From Marinicella marina (lineage in GTDB: Bacteria; Pseudomonadota; Gammaproteobacteria; Xanthomonadales; Marinicellaceae): DNA of 64,000 nt. Shown piece after piece: positions 47,979 to 55,868 of the stretch. Both the position numbers and the translations under genes were made by a program. The stretch spans positions 186,001 through 250,000 of the forward strand of contig NZ_JASJNC010000007.1 of assembly GCF_030065545.1 (NCBI RefSeq), in the 5' to 3' direction. Position 1 is the stretch's first letter. Each line of letters starts with the position of its first letter. The notes under the pieces are model-generated. The model was not told the origin of the DNA. It did no database searches and was given only the letters and a program-made list of their open reading frames with translations.

Positions 47979-49226
47979 TCAATCGTATTTCATTTTACTG
48001 TCAATGAATCGCAATACGGTGATCAATACCATGACGGCCAGAAACGGTATACAAGTCAATAATATGCCCTGCCATTGGTAGTGGTACAAAACCCAGCCAG
48101 CCATCAAAGATGACAGACCTTGGAAAGTAAAAATGCTGAAATCGTTGAGGGCTTGGACTTTATGCCGCTCTTCATCGCGGTAACTCAACGGCAACAAGGT
48201 CGTACCCGAATAGAACAAGAAGTTCCAACCAATACCCAACAAAATCAAAGCCCACCAATAATGCAGTAATTCATGGCCTTGATTGGCTATGATATAAACG
48301 CCGATATACATCAATGTACCAATGAATAAAAAATACTTGGTCTTGATCCTCGAGCCCAACCAAATGGTCAACAAGGAAGGTAAGTACATCGCTGCCACAT
48401 GAGATTGAATCACCCACTTGGTGTGCTCCAATGAGTGGTTATGTAATTGGTGCATACTCAATGGCGTGGCAGTCATTACCAAACTCATCAAGCCAAAACC
48501 CAAAGCGGCAGCCACGATAGCCACAATAAATACTGGCTGCTTAATGATTTGGCTTAAAGGTCTGGCACCACCCGCGACAACGCTTACTTTAATTGCAGGC
48601 GCTTTAAAGCGCGATACCAATAAAATCGCCAGCAATCCTAATACCATGATACCAATAAAAGCGCCTGCATATTGCGCCTCGAAAGCCAGCCATTGTTGAC
48701 TGACAAAAGCCAGCTCCGGTCCAATCATGGCAGCAAATATACCGGTGAGCATCAATACCGAAACGGCTTTAGGAATGTCTTTGGCATCAGATAAGGACTC
48801 AATCGCAGCAAATCTGAGCTGTTGAGCAAATGCACCACTGAATCCCATGATAAATGCAGCCAAGGTGAAAACAACAAACCAACCATTGAGGACCGCAATA
48901 AAACCTAATAACCCGCCGAGGATACCAGAACTGAAACCCAGCATGGTGGCAGTGCGTCGCCCCAACTTTCGTGCCAGAAAAGCCGCAGGTATGGTGGCAA
49001 CCGCAGTACCCGCTATCATCATTGATAAAGGCAATGTCACCACACTGGGACTGGGCGCCATGTTTTGCGTAACCATGCCACCAATGAATACCATCATCGG
49101 AGCAGCAGCCGTTATCAGGGGTTGTGCGAGGAACAATAAACTGATGTTTTTAGGCAAACCTGAGAACCGCTTGATCAACCAAGTACTTAAGATCAAAGCC
49201 AAAAATATAATGAATAACTGAAACAT
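47979..49226 (-). CDS. MFS transporter
   Basis: 415 residues from the ATG at 49226, which starts directly at the first helix (MFQLFIIFLALILSTWLIKR); the frame upstream reaches only a TTG that overlaps the divergent gene. Twelve hydrophobic helices, the loop ARKLGRRTATMLGFSSG between helices 2 and 3 matching the MFS signature, and a central cytoplasmic loop before GGARPLSQIIKQP. The substrate is not evident. It is divergent from the CDF exporter gene. Confidence 0.85.
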   Translation of the reverse strand: MFQLFIIFLALILSTWLIKRFSGLPKNISLLFLAQPLITAAAPMMVFIGGMVTQNMAPSPSVVTLPLSMMIAGTAVATIPAAFLARKLGRRTATMLGFSSGILGGLLGFIAVLNGWFVVFTLAAFIMGFSGAFAQQLRFAAIESLSDAKDIPKAVSVLMLTGIFAAMIGPELAFVSQQWLAFEAQYAGAFIGIMVLGLLAILLVSRFKAPAIKVSVVAGGARPLSQIIKQPVFIVAIVAAALGFGLMSLVMTATPLSMHQLHNHSLEHTKWVIQSHVAAMYLPSLLTIWLGSRIKTKYFLFIGTLMYIGVYIIANQGHELLHYWWALILLGIGWNFLFYSGTTLLPLSYRDEERHKVQALNDFSIFTFQGLSSLMAGWVLYHYQWQGILLTCIPFLAVMVLITVLRFIDSKMKYD

Positions 49227-49304
49227 GTGTTGATGCAATACCTGTGTTGAAAGTGAGCAATGTTGAACCAATTGTAAATCTGATGCGTTAAAATAGCGAC
49301 CATC

Positions 49305-50180
49305 ATGCAAGAATCAAACACCAAGAAAGACAAAAAAGTGCAACAAATCATTATGGTTGAGGGCTTTTATAATGTGGTTGTATTGGTGTTAAAACTGATA
49401 GTTGGGCTCACCACCAACTCTTTGGCCATCATCAGCGATGCGATTCATTCGCTGACCGATGTCTTGAACAATGTGGTGATCTGGATGGTGATGCGAGTGG
49501 CTGGAAAACCAGCCGATAAAGAACACCCCTATGGTCACCGTAAATTTGAAACCATAGCAGTCTTCGCTTTGGCTTCTTTATTGGTGGTTTTGGCGGTGCA
49601 ATTGATTATTCAGGCTTTCACCAGCGATACAAATGAAATCACCAATGAAGCTTGGGGTTTGGTATTGATGTTGTTGGTTTTGGCCATGAACTTTTCAGTT
49701 TCCATGTGGGAACGTAATTGGGCCAAAAAATTAAACTCTGACATCCTTCATGCCGATGCACAGCACACCTTGGTCGATGTGTTAACCACCTTTTTAGTCA
49801 TCATCAGCTGGCAACTTTCAGCCATGGGACTGGTGTGGTTGGATAAGTTATGTGCAATTGCTGTGGCCTTACTGGTTTTTTATTTTGCTTTTGGCTTGTT
49901 TCAAAAAGTCATTCCAATTTTGGTAGATGGGTTCGCCATTGACCCAACGCTTTTAAGCAAAGAAGCCGAACAAGTCAACGGTGTAAAAACAGTCAGAAAA
50001 GTTCGCTCAAGATGGATTGGCAACAACAAAGCAGTGGATTTAATCATCACTGTTGATGCCAGCTTGAACATCACTGATTCACACGATATAGCGCATGCAG
50101 TGGAAGACCTGTTGGTAGCGCGATTCAATGTGGCAGATGTCTCAATTCATGTTGAGCCACACCAAGATGATGACCAATGA
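49305..50180 (+). CDS. cation diffusion facilitator (CDF) family transporter
   Basis: 291 residues with six helices. Metal-site motifs: SDAIHSLTDVLNN in helix 2, the conserved HPYGHRKFE loop, and HADAQHTLVDV in helix 5. The C-terminal cytoplasmic domain (VNGVKTVRKVRSRWIGNN) is of the ferredoxin-like type. CDF proteins export Zn2+, Fe2+, Mn2+ or Cd2+ using the proton gradient; the metal cannot be fixed by eye. It precedes hemH by 88 bases. Confidence 0.88.
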   Translation: MQESNTKKDKKVQQIIMVEGFYNVVVLVLKLIVGLTTNSLAIISDAIHSLTDVLNNVVIWMVMRVAGKPADKEHPYGHRKFETIAVFALASLLVVLAVQLIIQAFTSDTNEITNEAWGLVLMLLVLAMNFSVSMWERNWAKKLNSDILHADAQHTLVDVLTTFLVIISWQLSAMGLVWLDKLCAIAVALLVFYFAFGLFQKVIPILVDGFAIDPTLLSKEAEQVNGVKTVRKVRSRWIGNNKAVDLIITVDASLNITDSHDIAHAVEDLLVARFNVADVSIHVEPHQDDDQ

Positions 50181-50225
50181 ACAGGACCAAAATCAAAAAC
50201 TCTTTCACCCTGTCATCACCATAAT

Positions 50226-50240
50226 TGATTAAAATAATCA
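50226..50240 (+). promoter_or_regulatory. small palindrome upstream of hemH
   Basis: TGATTA-AAA-TAATCA is a perfect 6+3+6 inverted repeat, 29 bases before the hemH start. It may be an operator (its AT-rich TAATCA arms recall iron-responsive boxes) but the match to any consensus is too short to name a regulator. Confidence 0.2.
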
Positions 50241-50268
50241 GACATTACTTAAGTGGAAATACAGTTCA

Positions 50269-51357
50269 GTGAAATACAAAAACACCACCGACTACCAACA
50301 CGGCGACACCTTAAAAGTAGGTGTTTTACTGGTCAATTTGGGCACACCTGATGCACCCACAAAACAAGCCTTAAAGGTGTATTTAAAAGAGTTCCTGTCT
50401 GATCCAAGGGTGGTTGAACCAACCTTCCCACGCTGGATTTGGTGGCTGGTGCTCAATGGCATCATTCTGAACATCAGGCCAAAGAAGTCGGCTGAAGCCT
50501 ATGCCACCATTTGGGATGAGGTCGGTGAGGGTTCACCTTTAATGGCCATCAGTAAAGACCAAAAGACTGCCATCAGTGAGCATTTCAAGACACAGAATAT
50601 TGAGATCGTTACGGAACTCGCCATGCGCTATGGCAATCCTTCTATCCCACACGGTTTGGCCCAACTGAAAAAGCAAAATGTTGATCGCCTGTTGGTTTTA
50701 CCGCTGTATCCACAATACTCAGCTGCCACCACAGCGTCTATTTTTGACGCGGTCACTGCAGAACTACAAACTTGGCGCTTGATACCAGAGACTCGTTTCG
50801 TGAATCATTACCACGACCACCCCGGTTACATTGAAGCTTTGGCCGAAAGTGTCAAAAAACATTGGCAGCAACACAGCCAGCCCGACCAATTGGTGATGTC
50901 ATTTCACGGTGTACCCAAAAGATACTTAATTAATGGTGACCCATACCACTGCGAATGTCATAAAACCGGTCGTTTGTTGGCGGAAAAACTGGGCCTGAGT
51001 AAAGACCAATATCGGGTGACTTTCCAATCCATCTTTGGTCGGGAAGAATGGCTCAAACCCTACACCATGGACACCTTAAAAGCATTACCGAATGAGGGTC
51101 ACAAACACGTACAAGTTATCTGCCCTGGGTTTGCTGCAGATTGTTTGGAGACATTGGAAGAAATTGCAGAAGAGAACATGGAGTATTTCATCGAAGCCGG
51201 CGGTAATGAATTCAGTTATATACCCGCTTTAAATTCAGACCCATCACACATCATTTTATTGGCTGAAATCATTACCACGCATTGTGGTCATTGGTTAAAA
51301 AAAGATGCTCCTAATTACAAATTAACTGCAAAATTATTTAAGCAAATGGATGAATAA
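50269..51357 (+). CDS. hemH: ferrochelatase
   Basis: 362 residues starting with GTG. VGVLLVNLGTPDAP opens the domain. The metal-site His is in MSFHGVPKRYL and the acidic site in CPGFAADCLETLEEIAEEN. The cysteine phrase YHCECHKTG occurs where several gammaproteobacterial enzymes carry Cys. HemH inserts Fe2+ into protoporphyrin IX, the last step of protoheme synthesis. The short N-terminal extension of about 15 residues is common in marine gammaproteobacteria. Confidence 0.93.
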   Translation: MKYKNTTDYQHGDTLKVGVLLVNLGTPDAPTKQALKVYLKEFLSDPRVVEPTFPRWIWWLVLNGIILNIRPKKSAEAYATIWDEVGEGSPLMAISKDQKTAISEHFKTQNIEIVTELAMRYGNPSIPHGLAQLKKQNVDRLLVLPLYPQYSAATTASIFDAVTAELQTWRLIPETRFVNHYHDHPGYIEALAESVKKHWQQHSQPDQLVMSFHGVPKRYLINGDPYHCECHKTGRLLAEKLGLSKDQYRVTFQSIFGREEWLKPYTMDTLKALPNEGHKHVQVICPGFAADCLETLEEIAEENMEYFIEAGGNEFSYIPALNSDPSHIILLAEIITTHCGHWLKKDAPNYKLTAKLFKQMDE

Positions 51358-51368
51358 ATGAACCAAAA

Positions 51369-51417
51369 TTGATTCTTCTTATGCCCTAAGAATCAATAAT
51401 TTATGCGTTTTGATTCT
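51369..51417. terminator. three-arm alternating palindrome between hemH and the HxlR gene
   Basis: TTGATTCTT (51369-51377), AAGAATCAA (51388-51396) and TTGATTCT (51410-51417) occur in series, so the middle arm can pair with either neighbour. The first pair makes a perfect 9-bp hairpin that serves both convergent transcripts, with TTTT following on the minus strand. The middle arm covers the HxlR stop codon. Confidence 0.5.
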
Positions 51418-52121
51418 GGCCTTTTTTTAATGCCCGACACGATGCTTTGACCCAGCCAATCTTTGGCCACGGATGTGTATTGATGGTCACCCATGATTTT
51501 CAATTGTTTTGATTGTACCGCTGATTCAAAATCATCCCAACCCATCCAGACAGATGTCAGAACTTTTGAATCAACAATGATCTGCACATCCACATCATAA
51601 TCATTGTCTTTGTTACATAAATCCACTGCATCATTTTCAAATACCAACCAATAATCATTGAGTCCTTCTTCGATGTCACTCAAATGAATGTGAGTGATGA
51701 ACGGGTTGGGTAATATTTCAATATTTTGGGCATTTCGCATGATGTCCCACATTAAGAATCTCGGGTCTAAATCTTCTAAGGAGGGTGCCGTTTGTAACCA
51801 TTCTTGGCCCCAACCCGCCATGCCAATTATCACCGGTTCCAAAGCCTCACCTGCCTCGGTGAGTTGGTAATTAATTTGATTCCCTTTGAGGTTACTCTGT
51901 TTAGTAATGACACCAATTTGAACCAGCTCTTTCAAGCGTTTAGACAACAAAGTTCGCGACATGCGCGGCACGCCTCGACTGATGTCATTAAATGTGCTGG
52001 AACCAAACAACAATTCACGCAAGACCAATACCGTCCATCGGTTACAGAGTATTTCACTGGCCATGGCCAAAGGACAGTATTGGCCATAACTGATGTATTT
52101 TACTTGGTCTGAATCATTCAC
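51393..52121 (-). CDS. HxlR-family regulator with SCP2-like ligand domain
   Basis: 242 residues from a GTG. The N-terminal winged helix (CPLAMASEILCNRWTVLVLR, then TFNDISRGVPRMSRTLLSKR) is typical of HxlR proteins, with a conserved Cys at the start. The extra C-terminal 110 or so residues (WMGWDDFESAVQSKQLKIMG) resemble the SCP2 sterol-carrier fold attached to a subset of these regulators, suggesting a hydrophobic ligand. It is divergent from the DUF4242 gene and probably controls it and itself. Confidence 0.85.
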   Translation of the reverse strand: MNDSDQVKYISYGQYCPLAMASEILCNRWTVLVLRELLFGSSTFNDISRGVPRMSRTLLSKRLKELVQIGVITKQSNLKGNQINYQLTEAGEALEPVIIGMAGWGQEWLQTAPSLEDLDPRFLMWDIMRNAQNIEILPNPFITHIHLSDIEEGLNDYWLVFENDAVDLCNKDNDYDVDVQIIVDSKVLTSVWMGWDDFESAVQSKQLKIMGDHQYTSVAKDWLGQSIVSGIKKRPESKRINY

Positions 52122-52139
52122 CTAATGAACCCCTTATCT

Positions 52140-52152
52140 GGTAATTTTTACC
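52140..52152. promoter_or_regulatory. GGTAA-TTT-TTACC palindrome in the HxlR/DUF4242 intergenic region
   Basis: A perfect 5+3+5 inverted repeat lies 19 bases upstream of the HxlR start. Further imperfect GTAC/AGTAC elements occur around 52180-52200. HxlR proteins bind short two-fold sites near their own promoters, so this is the best operator candidate. Confidence 0.35.
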
Positions 52153-52278
52153 ATGCTATCACCCATAAAACCATCATTCCAGTACTGTTTCTGTACCCAG
52201 CAGTAAAAAAACTACACTGGATGTAAGCTGTTTGACTTTCATAAACTAAGGACACCATTAAACAACCAGGAAAATAAA

Positions 52279-52551
52279 ATGAAAAAATTTATTATCGAAA
52301 GAGACATTCCAAGTATCGGCACAATGGATCAAATCGCTTTACAAGCTGCTGCCGCTCAATCATGTGATGCGCTGAATAGGATTGGTCCGAAAATACAGTG
52401 GCTGGAGTCATTTGTTGCAGGCAATAAAACGTTCTGTGTTTATCTTGCAGAGGATAAGGCCTTGATCAGGCAACATGCTGAGTTTTCAGGCTTTCCAGCC
52501 AATCAAGTGACTGAAATTTTGAATACAATCAGCCCACTAACCGCTGGTTAA
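52279..52551 (+). CDS. DUF4242 (SCO4226-like) small protein
   Basis: 90 residues, no signal peptide, AGGA ribosome-binding site. MKKFIIERDIPSIGTMD and the late phrase HAEFSGFPANQVTEI are typical of DUF4242, a ferredoxin-like alpha/beta fold; a Streptomyces member binds nickel. Whether this one binds metal is unknown. It is divergent from, and likely regulated by, the HxlR-SCP2 protein. Confidence 0.8.
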   Translation: MKKFIIERDIPSIGTMDQIALQAAAAQSCDALNRIGPKIQWLESFVAGNKTFCVYLAEDKALIRQHAEFSGFPANQVTEILNTISPLTAG

Positions 52552-52578
52552 TTACGTATTATTGGGTATTAAATTCAA

Positions 52579-53733
52579 TCAGTTGATGTTATGTGCTTGT
52601 AATTCAAACAGCCAAGGCGAGTAAATCACTTCAATTTTTACTACCTTGGCCTGTTTTTTATCTATCCAGAAATATTGTGACGGGGCGCCACCGGCGTATT
52701 TAATTTTGTAGGTTTCAAAGGTGCCGGCTGGCACCGTTACCTGTTCTTCACCTTGGTATGAAATATCAATCAAACGTTGATCACCATCATAACCATTGAA
52801 CCAATTAATCAACAATGGCTGATCTGCTTTAACTGGCATCATATGGGCCAACATGAGGGTACTGGTTCGCTCTAATGTGTGCGCACTAAGTGAACGGTTC
52901 AGACTGATTTTTCCTTGTTGCTTGAACTTATCTCTGGGAATTTCGCTGTGACCTGTAACCAATTGATCCTGCCACATAAGCTCAATATCAACAGGACTTC
53001 CCATTGAACCATTCATGAATAAACTCATTGGTTGTAAATTTTCCTTACTGACCGTTGCTTTAATCACTGCATCGATTTCCATGTCTGCTATGCGGGTATG
53101 TTCTTGCAAAGCATAAACATCACCTTGTGCCTCAAACTGATGTTTGGATTGGCCAACCACATCGCCTTTGTATTTCATGTTGAAAATCAATTCACCAGTA
53201 AAAAAATGTTCATTCATCGGGGTGAGTTTTTGCCGTGTTTGTGTGGCTTTACTGGGAAGGCTTTTTAACACATTCAAACGGGCTTCATCAGCCGAAAAAA
53301 CAACTTGAAACAGGTTATCAAAATCTGATTCATCTAAATTAAATACTGGCTTGTTTGAGAGCATATGAGTCAACATTGGAGTGGTGTTGCTGTGGCCAAC
53401 AATCAAGGCGTTGCCTTTTTGTTTTTTTATTTCTGCAGCAAATGCCGTTAAGTCACTGGCATCATAGGTTTTCACTGTTGTGCCTAAATAGGTTGCCAGC
53501 GGTTTGGCTGTGAGCTGTGTGCGTTGGTAGTTGGTGGCATAGATGTGTTCGATGTTGGCAGCCGATAACATGTCAGCCAGGTTTTCGGCACGCTGTTGCC
53601 CTAGTGCGGTCAAAACCGGATCTTTACTGCCATCATTCGCTTTTTCTGCATGTCTGGTTAAATAAACTGTCTTCCCTGAAATCACTGGAGAAATCACAAT
53701 CATCACAACCAACAAAACCAAAACTTTATTCAT
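52579..53733 (-). CDS. exported histidine-phosphatase domain fused to a DUF3108-like domain
   Basis: 384 residues with signal peptide (MNKVLVLLVVMIVISPVISG). Residues 20-165 form a SixA/phosphoglycerate-mutase-like domain: the phosphohistidine motif TRHAEKAND and the second His in IVGHSNTTPM. From about 180 the chain is a beta-rich DUF3108-like domain ending VPAGTFETYKIKYAGGAP and YFWIDKKQAKVVKIEV. DUF3108 domains are periplasmic and of unknown role. Joining the two in one exported chain is unusual; the boundary near residue 170 is clean and no frameshift is evident. Confidence 0.75.
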   Translation of the reverse strand: MNKVLVLLVVMIVISPVISGKTVYLTRHAEKANDGSKDPVLTALGQQRAENLADMLSAANIEHIYATNYQRTQLTAKPLATYLGTTVKTYDASDLTAFAAEIKKQKGNALIVGHSNTTPMLTHMLSNKPVFNLDESDFDNLFQVVFSADEARLNVLKSLPSKATQTRQKLTPMNEHFFTGELIFNMKYKGDVVGQSKHQFEAQGDVYALQEHTRIADMEIDAVIKATVSKENLQPMSLFMNGSMGSPVDIELMWQDQLVTGHSEIPRDKFKQQGKISLNRSLSAHTLERTSTLMLAHMMPVKADQPLLINWFNGYDGDQRLIDISYQGEEQVTVPAGTFETYKIKYAGGAPSQYFWIDKKQAKVVKIEVIYSPWLFELQAHNIN

Positions 53734-53859
53734 GCCACACCCGATCTAAGAATACCTTGATTCTAGCAGCTTCAACATGCAAAGTAACATCACAAAAGTA
53801 ATGGATGCTTTGAAAACACGTGATAGAATTTATCTATTAAAATAAAAAAAGGGGTCACC

Positions 53860-55299
53860 ATGAGTAAGCTAATTTGTTTAATTCTTTTTGCATCGGCATC
53901 ACAAGCAGGTGGTATTGACCTCATTATCTCTCCCAACAACGGTCCGACTGCGGGAGGTAACACCCTCTTAATTGATATCATTGGTGACTTCAACGAACAA
54001 AGTTTCAGCCAAGTCTTTGTCGGGCAAAACGAATGCAGTAACGCACAAGTTTCAGGTAACACAGTGACTTGCACGGTACCACCTGGCACCGGTGATGCAG
54101 CAGTGCTTTTAATCAGTGACAGTCCTCAAAACACTGGTACCGGTAGCAACGTCTACAGTTATGATTCACCCGTGGTGTTCTCAGCCTTGCCAAATCAGTT
54201 GAATCAACAAGGTGGTGAAGTATTATCACTTACTGGGATTAATTTCGGCAGTAATCAAGCCCAAGTATTGGTTGGTGGTCAAGTTTGTAACACGCTTTTT
54301 GTCACAGACAGCCAAATTGACTGCCTTACCCCACCTGGCCAGGGCCAAAACCAACCCTTGACAGTGGTACAAAACAATGGCGCCGTTTCAGCCAGTTTTG
54401 CTATATCTTATGCTGATTGTCAGCCGGGGAATTTTTTAGATAACGGTCAATGTATCGCCTGCCCGCCTGGCCGGTTTCAAGACCAAGCCAATCAAACCAG
54501 TTGTGAGATTTGTCAGCCCGGCACTTTCAATGATATGGTAGGAGCTGCTTCGTGCCAACCTTGTTCAGTTGGGACCTTCAGTGCAACAGCAGGTGCGGTT
54601 CAATGCAATGCATGCCAAGTAGGCAGATTCCAAGACCAACCAGGACAATCTGAATGCCTGAATTGTGCCACCGGCACAATCAGCCCCAATATCGGCGCAG
54701 CCAGTTGCACCGCTTGTCCAGCAGGCACATTTTCCGATATCGAGGGTGGTATACAATGTAACTTATGTCAAGCCGGCGAATTTCAAAACCAAGCAGGTCA
54801 AGACAGTTGTTCGCTTTGCCCGCCTGGATTTATCAGCTCGGGTACGGGTAACCAAGCCTGTACAGCTTGTGCAGCCGGTTTCTTTGCTGCCAACTCGGGT
54901 TCAGAGTCTTGTACCGCTTGTAACGAAGGCACATTCCAAGATACAACCGGACAGTCCAGTTGTCAATCCTGTGCACCAGGGACTGTTGCGGCATCAACCG
55001 GCGCCGCAGCCTGCACTTTGTGCGCACCAGGGACTTACCAAAATGACATTGGCCAAAACAGCTGTTTCAGTTGTGATGCGGGAAGTTTCGCCCCATTCAG
55101 TGGCAGTTTAGCCTGCACGTTATGCCCAGCAGGTACGTTCCAATCTGAATTGGGACAAACCAGTTGTACATCATGTCCAGACAGTGAATTACAACCTGCC
55201 GAAGGCCAAACCCAGTGTCTCGGTCCTGGCCAATGCGATGCGTTATACGGCATCTTTTTCTCTGAATTCGAAGATAGGTCAGTAGACCCTGGAAACTGA
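53860..55299 (+). CDS. exported protein with two TIG/IPT domains and about 16 ephrin-receptor-like Cys-rich units
   Basis: 479 residues, signal peptide 1-16, GGGG ribosome-binding site. Two IPT/TIG folds (about 20-100 and 105-185) carry Cys pairs. From C187 to about C450 there are some 16 units of the form CxxGxF...GxxxCxxC, 17-18 residues each, matching the ephrin-receptor-like/GCC2-GCC3 repeats common in eukaryotic surface proteins. Units fall into a higher-order repeat of three (FQDQ..GQ, then GAASC, then FS..G), about 53 residues. The end, GIFFSEFEDRSVDPGN, contains a degenerate form of the GFE motif. It is likely a disulfide-rich cell-surface or secreted protein; role unknown. Confidence 0.75.
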   Translation: MSKLICLILFASASQAGGIDLIISPNNGPTAGGNTLLIDIIGDFNEQSFSQVFVGQNECSNAQVSGNTVTCTVPPGTGDAAVLLISDSPQNTGTGSNVYSYDSPVVFSALPNQLNQQGGEVLSLTGINFGSNQAQVLVGGQVCNTLFVTDSQIDCLTPPGQGQNQPLTVVQNNGAVSASFAISYADCQPGNFLDNGQCIACPPGRFQDQANQTSCEICQPGTFNDMVGAASCQPCSVGTFSATAGAVQCNACQVGRFQDQPGQSECLNCATGTISPNIGAASCTACPAGTFSDIEGGIQCNLCQAGEFQNQAGQDSCSLCPPGFISSGTGNQACTACAAGFFAANSGSESCTACNEGTFQDTTGQSSCQSCAPGTVAASTGAAACTLCAPGTYQNDIGQNSCFSCDAGSFAPFSGSLACTLCPAGTFQSELGQTSCTSCPDSELQPAEGQTQCLGPGQCDALYGIFFSEFEDRSVDPGN

Positions 55300-55310
55300 G
55301 TCATAAGGAC

Positions 55311-55868
55311 GTGTTCAGAAAATCAATCACTTTTTTTATCTTGGTAGGCTTACTTTGGCTGCTGTTATGGACATACGTACCAGACTGGTCACCTGAACAG
55401 CTCTCTGTGACCGATTTTCTGCGAGGGTTTTGGTTGTTATTCGCGGTGATGGCCTGGGCGTTTGCGCTTTTGATTGCCGTCATCAGATTCAAAGGAATCG
55501 ACTTGTTGGCGGCTGTATTTCCTCAATCAAGGATCGCTTTGTGGTTGGGCAAACAGGCATATGCTTTCAGTCAGCCAAAAACCGTCATTCACATCACCTA
55601 CCATGGGCCCGATGAGGAATGCCACATTGTTTTAAAAGTGAACCAACAGCGTTTTGAATACAGTTTGTCTCAAAAAAAACAGCAATCTGTCGCACTGGGA
55701 TACATCAAAGATAATCCAACCATCAAATGGCAACAAGCACATTCAGGCACCAACAAACAAGTTCTGATGATCAATACGCATTTGAAGAAATTAGGTCGAA
55801 ATCAAAGTTTTGAGCTGCACATCACCGATAACCAATTACAAATAGCGATGGTCAATCAGGACAGTTAG
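55311..55868 (+). CDS. hypothetical inner-membrane protein
   Basis: 185 residues from a GTG. Two helices (FFILVGLLWLLLWTYV; FWLLFAVMAWAFALLIAVI) are followed by a cytoplasmic or periplasmic domain of about 110 residues with beta-like alternation (TVIHITYHGPDEECHIVL). No family recognised. An AAGGA precedes the GTG with an unusually short spacing, so the true start could be a few codons on. It lies 11 bases after the Cys-rich gene and overlaps the dnaE 3' end by four bases in convergence. Confidence 0.55.
   Translation: MFRKSITFFILVGLLWLLLWTYVPDWSPEQLSVTDFLRGFWLLFAVMAWAFALLIAVIRFKGIDLLAAVFPQSRIALWLGKQAYAFSQPKTVIHITYHGPDEECHIVLKVNQQRFEYSLSQKKQQSVALGYIKDNPTIKWQQAHSGTNKQVLMINTHLKKLGRNQSFELHITDNQLQIAMVNQDS

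Noticed and set aside
49226-49310. Longer N-terminus of the MFS transporter starting at 49310
   Set aside because: It needs a TTG start overlapping the divergent CDF gene and adds a hydrophilic leader before the first helix; the ATG at 49226 is better.
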